Shown here in pieces: positions 27,101 to 34,678 of a stretch of 64,000 bases of DNA. A program made the position numbers and the translations under genes. Source of the DNA: Bacteroidota bacterium (lineage in GTDB: Bacteria > Bacteroidota > Bacteroidia > Chitinophagales > Chitinophagaceae); the NCBI GenBank assembly GCA_026391125.1, contig JAPLEO010000102.1, forward strand, positions 62,001 through 126,000. Reading direction: 5' to 3'. The notes beneath the pieces were generated by a model, which did no database searches, was not told the DNA's origin, and was given only the letters and a program-made list of their open reading frames with translations. Each line of letters starts with the position of its first letter. Position 1 is the stretch's first letter.

Positions 27101-27260
27101 AAGCACCTTTAACAACTACTGAGGCACCAGCCAATGCAGATCCGTCTTTTGCATCTGTGACTTTACCTGAAATAGTTTTGTTTTGGGCCTGCGAAAATAG
27201 CGATAATACGCAGGCAAATAGACCCACGAGCGTGAGTCTGGCAAGCATCTTTACATTCAT
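24183..27260 (-). CDS. SusC/RagA-family TonB-dependent outer-membrane transporter
   Basis: The start is the ATG at 27260, before the signal peptide MNVKMLARLTLVG...SQAQ; eight further codons upstream are in frame but carry no signal feature. The 1025-residue protein has a carboxypeptidase-regulatory-like domain (about 29-105, ISGKVTDAKDGSALAGASV), a plug domain with the SusC hallmarks (GRTPGVIV, NIRGTASIRGNNDPLYVVDG, SILKDASSAAIYGSRGANG), and a 22-strand-type barrel ending in SLGINVGF. There is no N-terminal STN domain, so it is not expected to signal directly to an anti-sigma factor, which agrees with control by the adjacent LacI-type regulator. It is the first gene of the SusC-SusD transcript. 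Confidence 0.95.
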   Translation of the reverse strand: MNVKMLARLTLVGLFACVLSLFSQAQNKTISGKVTDAKDGSALAGASVVVKGASLGAQTGADGTFKISVPASATKLVVSSVGFATQEVSITNATSVSVSLKATSEQLGEVVVVGYGTRKVKDLTGSVASLTSKDFNKGMIATPDQMIQGRTPGVIVTPSSGEPGAGVTINIRGTASIRGNNDPLYVVDGVPLDGGGTSNNAGGAGGVEGSSTAKNPLIFLNPNDIESISILKDASSAAIYGSRGANGVVIITTKNGKGNKGAFSFSANTSVSQAAKKYDLLDAQTFLLGVKKANIDAGTSPGDAAAAVASVDKGANTNWQDQILQTGVSQSYNLGWGFNKKNTSLRLSASYDDQVGIVKNSGLKRATGRANFTQKFLNDRAKLEATLTYSNVKNQYAPNSNSAGYQGSLIGAAIAFNPTYPVYNADGTFFDPKDGNRNPAEMLSYFDARDNINRLLTNVSLSYKLLSSLTYKATVGYDNSKSKRNDYADPRLSNNAFGGNNNVFGVDYGNSIGGNGRGFQQDLTLKSLLIEHTLTYDKSFKNGHDINAVAGYSYQSSETEGSAVVAWGLATPVVAATDVFIKDMSNFKKSKAGYVPFYSKNELQSFFGRVNYTINNKYYFTATVRMDGSSKFGTNNKYGTFPALAAKWKLINEDFAAKSLGSLFSEFSLRANYGKLGSQDGLGAYDAVDLQQTWIGNTGSNETQFLHQGNKDLKWEIATTTGAGLDFAFKGGRLSGTIDYFHSNRTNILFYGPVPGGFSATSYYFQNLDANVINKGWEFSVNYNAVKGKNFSWDINYNMSFIDNKVTNLASTVNTGAVNGQGLSGAYAQTITNGYSLFTWKMPVFSGFDGNGNQRFANNDPGDKLLGSALPTFTAGLNNSFTMGRWNASIFFNTSRGFYVYNNTANALFLKGSLKTAHNVTNDVASSPESPINPGSVSTRFLEKGDFVRLSNLSVSYSFNVSSIKAIKSLTASLSGQNLLLFTKYSGLDPEVNVDHQIGGYPSRGFDYAGYPKSRTMSLGINVGF

Positions 27261-27285
27261 AAATAGCAGTTTAATAATTAACAAG

Positions 27286-27302
27286 TGTGTACAAAGTACA
27301 CA
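27286..27302. promoter_or_regulatory. Inverted repeat just upstream of SusC
   Basis: TGTGTAC-AAA-GTACACA, with perfect 7-bp arms, ends 26 bp before the SusC start codon. It could be an operator or a small hairpin in the 5' leader. It differs from the LacI-type site further upstream. Confidence 0.35.
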
Positions 27303-27502
27303 TTTAAAGCCAATATAAAATAAAATGTTAATTCTTCGCTTGTCAGTAGGGCTTCAAAGTCATTTATTCGTAGGTCAAGTACGAATAATTTGGATAGGAA
27401 TCAACTGGCAAGCAACCAAATAACACTTTATATCCTTTATCAGGACATGAAAATAGAGTTCCCGCTGCAAGGAAATACCTTAAAAAAAGATTAAGAAGGG
27501 CT

Positions 27503-27514
27503 GCAAACGTTTGC
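27503..27514. promoter_or_regulatory. LacI-family operator palindrome
   Basis: GCAAACGTTTGC is a perfect 12-bp palindrome with the central CG typical of LacI/PurR/CcpA-family operators. It lies 148 bp before the LacI-type gene and 243 bp before SusC. The most economical reading is that the adjacent regulator binds here and controls both directions. Confidence 0.65.
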
Positions 27515-27662
27515 GATATGCTTTGCTGTTGAAATGTATTTCTGTTAAAACTTTCCATGTTTAAACATTTAGATTTTTTCATTATGATTTTGTCTGATTT
27601 ACTTGTAAAACGCCCCCCTCTTTCTGAAAAAAGGTATACATTAGTTATACTAGACAAGAGCT

Positions 27663-28655
27663 ATGACAAATACTACGCTAAAAAAAATCTCAGAGGTTTT
27701 AGGACTGAGCATATCCACCATCTCCCGAGCACTCAAAAACCATCCAGATATATCAGAAAAAACTAAGAAAAAAGTGACCGAGTTGGCAAAAGCCCTTGAT
27801 TATGAGCCGAACGCTAGCGCTATCCAGCTTAGAACAAAACACAGCAAAATATTCGGATTGATGGTCCCTACTATTTCTAATTTTTTTTACGACAGTTTTA
27901 TCTCCTCAGTAGAAGAAGAAAGCAGGAAACAGGGTTATTCTCTTATCATCTTGCAATCAGGCGATGATATCGATGTAGAAAATGAAAACCTAAAACTTTG
28001 TAGGCAAAACAGGGTAACTGGCTTATTTGCTTGTTTAGGCTCCAATACCAAAGACCTTAGTGGCTTCTTGAAAATGAATGATCAAGAGATCAAAACCGTC
28101 TTTTTTGATAAAGTGCCAGAAATGGAAGGATTGAACAAAGTTTGTATGGCCGATACTAGAGCTGGCGAAATTGCAGCCGATGCTATTATTCAAGCAAACA
28201 AGAAAAACATCCTTTCACTATTCGGCAATTCCAACATGTCTATCACAAAAAAAAGAGAAGCAGCATATACCACAAGTTTCAAATTCAAATCTCCTAACTC
28301 AACACTATTAATTGAACATTGTGGTGACACAGAAAATGCTAAACAAGTTGTTCAACAATATTTAGAAAAACAAAATACAATTGATACTATTTTCTGTATG
28401 AGCGATGAAATTTTGATTGGTGCCATGAAAGCCATTCAGGAATTGGAACTAAGTATTCCAAAAGATATTTCCATTATTGCCATTAGTAATGGCTTTATTC
28501 CAACACTATACCATCCTCAGATCACTTATGTAGAAACTAGCGGATATCAATTAGGTAAATTGGCATTTACACAAATGATTGCTTGCATTTCTGGAAGTGA
28601 TGCAGTTCAGGAGTTAACTCTTGAATCAAAACTAGTACAAGGCGGCTCCCTTTAA
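27663..28655 (+). CDS. LacI-family transcriptional regulator
   Basis: This 330-residue protein has the family's N-terminal helix-turn-helix (about 4-25, TLKKISEVLGLSISTISRAL) followed by the hinge helix region (NASAIQLRTKHSKIFG), and a periplasmic-binding-protein-like sensor domain from about 60 (GLMVPTISNFFYDSFISSVEE) to the end. Such regulators release their operator, or bind it, when a sugar or sugar phosphate occupies the sensor domain. It is divergent from SusC, with a perfect LacI-type palindrome in the gap, so it is the likely controller of the SusC/D locus. Its stop overlaps the convergent adhesin-like gene by 4 bp. Confidence 0.93.
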   Translation: MTNTTLKKISEVLGLSISTISRALKNHPDISEKTKKKVTELAKALDYEPNASAIQLRTKHSKIFGLMVPTISNFFYDSFISSVEEESRKQGYSLIILQSGDDIDVENENLKLCRQNRVTGLFACLGSNTKDLSGFLKMNDQEIKTVFFDKVPEMEGLNKVCMADTRAGEIAADAIIQANKKNILSLFGNSNMSITKKREAAYTTSFKFKSPNSTLLIEHCGDTENAKQVVQQYLEKQNTIDTIFCMSDEILIGAMKAIQELELSIPKDISIIAISNGFIPTLYHPQITYVETSGYQLGKLAFTQMIACISGSDAVQELTLESKLVQGGSL

Positions 28656-31633
28656 TTAGGAAGTATCACTATTTTTTGTGAAGTATATGTTGCATCAGCA
28701 GATTTGATTGAAATGATACAGGTTCCTCCAGTTGCATTTTGAAATGATGCAGAAACATCAACTGGAAACACATTCTCTCCTTTCACAATTGCAATAGATT
28801 TTGCTAATACACTTTTCCCGGTTTTAGCATCTGTAATCATCAATACCGAACTAGCTGCTTTATCAGATTTAAATAAACAGTTGAATTTTCCACTTGTTGG
28901 ATTCGGAAATACATTAATCGATTTCGACTTTAAACTTTCAATATAACTAACCGTTTCTTTAGTGAAAGCTATATTACTTAATGATGCATTAATCGTTCCC
29001 ATAGTACCAGATAAAGTACCCATAGAAAAAACGATAGAATTAATATCGTCTGGTACGATCTTATCTTTTGTACCTGCTGAAATAAAATCATTAAGGTCAA
29101 TCAGATATTCTTTCTCGTCGCTTGAAATTGGTATGCGCAAAGAATATTGATCATCCCATTTTTTGACAGAACTTTTCACCAATGTAATATTCATGGTTGT
29201 ATTACCCGATGCCTTGAACTTAAAGGTTTTATACCCAGTTAAATCTTGCGACATTCCACCACCACGCATTAACTTGAATGCACTTACATAAGTAGCAGTA
29301 GTTGCTTCAAGTACCACATTTCTATTAATGGGATAATCATCATTTATTTCACGCTTTGGATCGTTTAGTACATCAAATTTTTTGACAACAGTATTTGCTG
29401 CTGCATAGTCCACATCCCATGTTCCATCTGAAATGAATACTTCATCTATAAGGGTGTCATTTATATACATCTTTACAGTTGATTCGTAAATATCTGATAC
29501 TGGTAATTGAATCTTCGAATCAGCACTATTCCCTATTGAAAAAGGAATGTTCTTCTTTGTGATTAACGTGCTTTTTTCATTAGCATTATCACTGATTTCA
29601 AAACGACCATTTATCGGACTACTAGAATTATGAAGATTTAAACTTATGTTCTTTGCATCTCTACTAACTCCTACAAAATAAGTTTTGGGTAATTCATGAA
29701 CAGAAGTACTTTGTTCAAGTGGTGCAATACTACTCAACTGAGTCAATATTTTTTGAGTGATCTCATTTATAATATCATTTGAAACTCCCCAAACTTGGAA
29801 GTTATACATGTTATCTTCAGGAATGTAATCAGTCTTTAACCAATTTGATTGAATCACAAAACTATTTCTATTAGATTTTGTACTTGCCGAAAAACTAATC
29901 ACTTGTTCTACGTGACCATCCTCATAATTCATATTAAATCGAAGCAGGTCAAAGTTCATCAAATTAACTTTTTCAATCGATTGAATAGTTGCACCCTTCA
30001 ATCTATCACAAACTGCTTTTGTATGGTCATAGTTTGCCGATTGAGTAAGAGTAGCAAAAACAACCGCCTTACAAGATCCATTCAGTGTATAATCTGTAGA
30101 AGCCACGGCTTTGGCATTGGTTATACTGATAATGTCTGCAGGGGTTGTGATATATGCTTTAATCGCATCTATTGATAATTGTTTAGGGAACAGATCTAAT
30201 AAATTTAATTGACTAGTTATCCCTGCTGCTTTTTGCTTAATAGTTGCTGATTTCAATTCGGGTAATTGATCATATGACTTTAACATCAGCTCACTATTTG
30301 TAGCAGCTTGATACATCCTTTGGGCAACAGCATTACCCAAACTCTTACTTTCTAGTCCACCATTACTTCCTGAAGAAACTCCTCCACAATTGGTAGTTGA
30401 CATAGGAAAGGTTACAGTTGTTGTACCACAGGCATTGGTTACTGCATAACTGATAATAAAATTGCCCGTAGCTTGTCCACTTACAACACCTGCATTACTA
30501 ACAGTTGCATAGAGGTTCGCACTTGACGACCAAACACCTCCCGATGTAGCATTCGTTAAGCTTGCATTTAAACCCAAACAAACAGTATTACTTCCTGTTA
30601 TTGCAGCAACAGTTGGCTTTGGACATGGTTTTTCTTCTGCATCACCATCAAAATTGGCGTAATGGTTTTCACCTGCATCTTGCTCATAAGATTTACCAAT
30701 GATCTGACCTTCAATATTGGCACTATTATTCTTCTTATATATTTTACAATTAGGGGCAAATACAGTTCCTTCAACCGTATTATCCCCTTCAATTTTTAAA
30801 GTTTCTGAATTAAAAAAATTATAAAGAATATAGGGGCATTCATCTTTACCAATTCCCGCCTGATTCCAGACCTTCCAATTGAATACATCATTTGCATCTA
30901 CATTAATGATCAATACATGGTCTGCATCTGGTTTATTATTGTAAGTGAAAACTGAAATACTATTTAAATCATTCCCACTGATGTTTAAATAATTGGCGCC
31001 CTTGTTCAAATTAATCTTAACCTGATTAGGGTATTTTTTACTGGATACTGAATTTCCATTCGCGTCAGTAAGTGTAACATTATTTTCTTTGTCCCCAAGC
31101 ACTTTTGAGGATTTACGCATCGTTTCCATTGCTTGCCCAAAATCAATCAATTTATCATCTTTAACGCCATTTTTTGATTCACTTACTTCTAGTTCTTTTG
31201 CATTTTTTTGGATTTGAATTCTTGGGGTACTATTGTAAGATCCACCACAAATTTGAATATTTGAATATGCTCCATTGTCATCGGTATACCATACTTTAGA
31301 ATCATCAGCAGAACCAATTTTCACATACCCGTTGTTTACTTGTAAAGCATTCCCAGATTTATAGATTACTTTGCCGTTTACCAATAATCCAATGGGGGTT
31401 TTGTTAACCAAAAATTTACCAGCCGATTTGATAGCTACTTGGTAATTCCCATCAATGGTAAGATCTTCCCCAATTGCTATTGGGCCCTCAGATTCATTGG
31501 ACGAGAATCTTGCACCTTTTTCAACAAAAACCTGGAACCCTTGAGCTGGAATTGTTGGGCTCTGCGAAAAACTAAATAGAGTTGAAAACAGTAAAATAAC
31601 TAATAGGCCAAGGGGGTAAAGCTTCTTGCTCAT
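28652..31633 (-). CDS. Secreted adhesin-like protein with choice-of-anchor A domain and type IX sorting tail
   Basis: The ATG at 31633 (an ATG two codons earlier is equally possible) begins a signal peptide ending FSFSQS. Residues about 30-340 look like the choice-of-anchor A domain (strands FNWKVWNQAGIG, EGDNTVEGTVFAPNCKIYK and NIEGQIIGKSYEQ). A short Ig/PKD-like module follows (about 345-415, CGTTTVTFPMSTTNCGG), then about 480 residues of unknown beta-rich sequence. The last 75 residues form a type IX secretion sorting domain (INVFPNPTSGKF ... TSQKIVILPN). It is therefore probably exported across the outer membrane by the T9SS and attached to the cell surface. Its 993 residues make it the largest secreted protein of the region. 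Its partner and ligand are unknown. Confidence 0.8.
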   Translation of the reverse strand: MSKKLYPLGLLVILLFSTLFSFSQSPTIPAQGFQVFVEKGARFSSNESEGPIAIGEDLTIDGNYQVAIKSAGKFLVNKTPIGLLVNGKVIYKSGNALQVNNGYVKIGSADDSKVWYTDDNGAYSNIQICGGSYNSTPRIQIQKNAKELEVSESKNGVKDDKLIDFGQAMETMRKSSKVLGDKENNVTLTDANGNSVSSKKYPNQVKINLNKGANYLNISGNDLNSISVFTYNNKPDADHVLIINVDANDVFNWKVWNQAGIGKDECPYILYNFFNSETLKIEGDNTVEGTVFAPNCKIYKKNNSANIEGQIIGKSYEQDAGENHYANFDGDAEEKPCPKPTVAAITGSNTVCLGLNASLTNATSGGVWSSSANLYATVSNAGVVSGQATGNFIISYAVTNACGTTTVTFPMSTTNCGGVSSGSNGGLESKSLGNAVAQRMYQAATNSELMLKSYDQLPELKSATIKQKAAGITSQLNLLDLFPKQLSIDAIKAYITTPADIISITNAKAVASTDYTLNGSCKAVVFATLTQSANYDHTKAVCDRLKGATIQSIEKVNLMNFDLLRFNMNYEDGHVEQVISFSASTKSNRNSFVIQSNWLKTDYIPEDNMYNFQVWGVSNDIINEITQKILTQLSSIAPLEQSTSVHELPKTYFVGVSRDAKNISLNLHNSSSPINGRFEISDNANEKSTLITKKNIPFSIGNSADSKIQLPVSDIYESTVKMYINDTLIDEVFISDGTWDVDYAAANTVVKKFDVLNDPKREINDDYPINRNVVLEATTATYVSAFKLMRGGGMSQDLTGYKTFKFKASGNTTMNITLVKSSVKKWDDQYSLRIPISSDEKEYLIDLNDFISAGTKDKIVPDDINSIVFSMGTLSGTMGTINASLSNIAFTKETVSYIESLKSKSINVFPNPTSGKFNCLFKSDKAASSVLMITDAKTGKSVLAKSIAIVKGENVFPVDVSASFQNATGGTCIISIKSADATYTSQKIVILPN

Positions 31634-31749
31634 ATACATTATTATAGGGGTTAAGACTGCTATTTACATAGCAATCCATCCATTCAGTTAAAATGGCTAC
31701 TGACAATAACGTAAAATGTGCCTAAATATTACAAATTATTAGGAATTTC

Positions 31750-33159
31750 TTAAATCTGAAATGTCACAAGTATTTCAGTTCCATTGCCAGGGCTAGAAAT
31801 AATTTTCATTTCCCCATTAAATAAAGATGCCCTGGTTTGAATATTAATGAGTCCAACCCCATGAGAAATACTACTTGGATCAAACCCAATTCCATCGTCC
31901 TTGATGGTTAAAATTAGTTTTTCACCTTCCTGATACAGTCTAATAAAAATGTGCTTTGCTTTTGCATGTTTAAAAATATTATTAAACTGCTCTTGTATAA
32001 TCCGATAAATAGTAAGTCTTAGGTCTATTGAAACCACCTCCTCATTAAAATCATAAAAGTCTTTTTGAATTTCAAATACGGTCGACTTTTTTGCAATCGA
32101 TATGATATGATCCAAGGCGTCACTAAGGTCTAATTCGGTTAATGATGGTGGAATTAAATTATGAGAAAGTGTTCTTATTTCTTGGATTGCCTCTGTAATT
32201 AATTTTTCAATATCACGATATAAATCAGATTCGATTTTTAATTCTTTCTTCAAAAGACCTAAATACATCATGGAACCAGCCAAAATCTGATTCACATTAT
32301 CGTGCAATTCTAGGCCAATTTCTGTACGTTCTCTTTCTTGTGCAACTATTACTGCTTCAGCAATCTCACGTGTTTTCCTTTTCCTTTCGTCCGACAGTTT
32401 TTTCTCCAACAACATATTTTCAGTGACATCAGTACCAATGGTTAAAATAGCTGTTTCTTCATTATAATTGATTTTATGCAGTGCAACGTCTATATAAGAA
32501 ACCTCTCCCTTATTGTTTTTGCATTTCAAGATCTTGTTTTGTATTCTAGAATTATTATTTACAACTTGGTTAATCAAAAGATCCATCTCCGACTGATTCT
32601 CTATTTCGTAGATATCCCAGATCTTCATTTTTTGGAAATCAACATCAGAGTACCCCAAAATCGTAGCGGCTGTTTGATTCGCATCAAGAATTGTATAATC
32701 AGTTGGATTAAATATGAAAATAGAATCAGGGTTATTATCAAAAAGGTATCGATACTTTGCTTCTGAAATGCGCATCGAGTTACGAATCTTGTTTCTTTCA
32801 ATACTATAACCGATGCTTTTTTGTAGAACCAATGGATTTACATCATCTTTTAATAAGTAATCCTGAACTCCTAGTTTTAAACTATCGATGGCAAATTGCA
32901 AATTTCCGAATCCTGTTAAAACAATTACGGGGATATCCTTTGCAAGCTTTATCATATCAACAATACTGTCAATACCATTACTATCTGGCAATGACAAATC
33001 AAGAAGAATGATATCGAAATTTGCATCTTGCAAACTTCCAATCGCTTCTTTTAAGAGTGCATTATGTGTAATTTCAATATTCGGAAATGATTCATGTAAA
33101 TATTCATGCACCAAAAAATAATCCCCTTCATTATCTTCTACAACAAGTATTTTCATCAT
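31750..33159 (-). CDS. REC-PAS-histidine kinase, NarX/DesK type (HisKA_3)
   Basis: This 469-residue cytoplasmic protein has an N-terminal receiver domain with the phospho-acceptor Asp54 (DIILLDLSLPDSNG), a PAS domain (about 130-255, AKYRYLFDNNPDSIFIF), a HisKA_3 dimerisation domain with QERERTEIGLELHDN (histidine about 287) and an HATPase_c domain (IFKHAKAKHI, DDGIGFD, GVGLINIQTRA). HisKA_3 kinases usually phosphorylate LuxR/NarL-type response regulators. The receiver at the N-terminus makes it a relay component that can be switched by another kinase. It is the last gene of a three-kinase operon, 23 bp after its neighbour. The window's only NarL/FixJ regulator, at 51360-52001, is a possible partner, but far away. 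Confidence 0.88.
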   Translation of the reverse strand: MMKILVVEDNEGDYFLVHEYLHESFPNIEITHNALLKEAIGSLQDANFDIILLDLSLPDSNGIDSIVDMIKLAKDIPVIVLTGFGNLQFAIDSLKLGVQDYLLKDDVNPLVLQKSIGYSIERNKIRNSMRISEAKYRYLFDNNPDSIFIFNPTDYTILDANQTAATILGYSDVDFQKMKIWDIYEIENQSEMDLLINQVVNNNSRIQNKILKCKNNKGEVSYIDVALHKINYNEETAILTIGTDVTENMLLEKKLSDERKRKTREIAEAVIVAQERERTEIGLELHDNVNQILAGSMMYLGLLKKELKIESDLYRDIEKLITEAIQEIRTLSHNLIPPSLTELDLSDALDHIISIAKKSTVFEIQKDFYDFNEEVVSIDLRLTIYRIIQEQFNNIFKHAKAKHIFIRLYQEGEKLILTIKDDGIGFDPSSISHGVGLINIQTRASLFNGEMKIISSPGNGTEILVTFQI

Positions 33160-33182
33160 ATATACATCAATTTACTTATAAA

Positions 33183-34673
33183 TTATTCTGACTGGTCTTG
33201 TGTTTGTTTAAACCTAATACTAAAAGTTGTTCCTTCATTCACTTTTGAGTGTACAGAAATCTTGCCTCCTAATGCAGTTACCTGCGAATTAATCAAGTAT
33301 AAGCCAATCCCCTTACTATCAGTACGTTCATGAAACCGTTGATATAAACCAAAGATCCTGTCTTTGACTCTCTCCATATCCATACCAATGCCATTATCGG
33401 AAAACTCCAATACTGTATATTCCACCTCTTTTCTTGTTGCAATTTTAATTTGCAAATTTCTACTAGGCGAAGCAAATTTTATTGAGTTGCTCATTAAATT
33501 TAAAAGTATACTTTCCAAATAATTGGCATCAAATAAAATTGTTGGTGCTTCTGAGAAATCGGTTTGAATATCAATCTCAGAGCTATTGATCAGCGATTTT
33601 AAATCGTGTAAATTCCTTTCAAATACTGCTTTAAAGTCAACTTGATCAAGAGCAACATTTTTATTTTGCTTGATGAATAATACCTTGATCAAATCATTTA
33701 AAGTATCATTTAATTGAAAAGTAGCCGTTTTAAAAGCCACCAATAACTCTTTAGATGAATTGTCTGGAATCTTATTTAAATCAAGTAATTCTACAATCGC
33801 TAATAGATTTGTAAGTGGTGCTCTTAAATTATGAGTTGTAATAAAACCAAATTGCTTTAGATCGGCATTTGACTGCAACAACTCTTCAATTAATGCTAGG
33901 TGCTGTTCTTCCTTGTGTTTTCGAAGTGTAATATCCCGATAATTCAATACAACTGCATTGACTGAAGGCTCTTCCAATAAATTATATAAGGTTGTTTCGA
34001 TCCACCGAAATTCATTCTCTCCAACCTGATATTTTAATTCTAAACTTTTTATATCCCCTGGCTGCTTAGCTACTTCAAAAAAAGTTTTAATGGCAGTAGA
34101 CCTATAGTTAGAGTGTATCAATTCAGTTCTGAAATGTCCACGATCATCAATAGGATTAAAATTAAATAAAGTTCTTCCGTATGGACTTAAATCACAAACC
34201 TTCCCGTCTTCCTGAATTAATGCATATCCATCAGCACTGTTTTCAACAATTGATTTAAATTTTTTTTCATTTTTTTGAAACAATAATTGAATCTTATTTC
34301 TTTCAATACTATAACTGATGCTCTTTTGCAAGATGATTGGATTAACTTCATCTTTTATTAAGTAATCCTGTACACCCATTTGCATAGTATCGATTGCAAA
34401 TTTCTTATCAGCATACCCTGTCAATACGATAACGGGAGCTGAATTTGCTAATTCTAATATTTCTCTAACTGATTCTTTCCCATTACTATCTGGTAATGAC
34501 AAATCAAATAATATAATATCGAATTGAGTTGATTTTAAACTATTTTTTGCTTCGGATAGGCGCCAACAATGTTCAATCAAAACATCAGGATGTACTTCTC
34601 TCAAATATTCCTCAACAATTAAATAATCGCCTTCATTATCCTCTACCAATAATATTTTCAATTGATGTGTCAT
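33183..34673 (-). CDS. REC-PAS-histidine kinase, HisKA type
   Basis: The 497-residue protein has a receiver domain with Asp57 (DIILFDLSLPDSNG), a PAS domain (about 135-255), a HisKA domain with FITTHNLRAPL (histidine about 280), and an HATPase_c domain (NLMSNSIKF, DNGIGMDMERV, KGIGLYLI). I place the start at the ATG at 34673. A GTG at 34682 would overlap the upstream stop as GTGA and is also plausible, adding three residues. Receiver domains of this protein and its downstream neighbour are alike in sequence, so they probably arose by duplication and then gained different kinase cores (HisKA here, HisKA_3 next). Confidence 0.88.
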   Translation of the reverse strand: MTHQLKILLVEDNEGDYLIVEEYLREVHPDVLIEHCWRLSEAKNSLKSTQFDIILFDLSLPDSNGKESVREILELANSAPVIVLTGYADKKFAIDTMQMGVQDYLIKDEVNPIILQKSISYSIERNKIQLLFQKNEKKFKSIVENSADGYALIQEDGKVCDLSPYGRTLFNFNPIDDRGHFRTELIHSNYRSTAIKTFFEVAKQPGDIKSLELKYQVGENEFRWIETTLYNLLEEPSVNAVVLNYRDITLRKHKEEQHLALIEELLQSNADLKQFGFITTHNLRAPLTNLLAIVELLDLNKIPDNSSKELLVAFKTATFQLNDTLNDLIKVLFIKQNKNVALDQVDFKAVFERNLHDLKSLINSSEIDIQTDFSEAPTILFDANYLESILLNLMSNSIKFASPSRNLQIKIATRKEVEYTVLEFSDNGIGMDMERVKDRIFGLYQRFHERTDSKGIGLYLINSQVTALGGKISVHSKVNEGTTFSIRFKQTQDQSE

Positions 34674-34678
34674 TTCCT

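Larger units (their letters stand above)
27261..27662. other. Divergent regulatory gap between SusC and the LacI regulator
   Basis: This 402-bp stretch holds no convincing gene. It contains an inverted repeat near the SusC start (27286-27302), a perfect LacI-type palindrome (27503-27514) and an AT-rich remainder. A 97-codon minus-strand frame inside it (27364-27657) has no signal, family or conserved-looking composition and overlaps the operator, so I do not annotate it. Confidence 0.6.

Noticed and set aside
27364..27657. A 97-codon minus-strand frame in the SusC-LacI gap
   Set aside because: It has no signal peptide, family or natural-looking composition, and it covers the LacI-type operator. 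It is most likely a chance frame in the regulatory gap.
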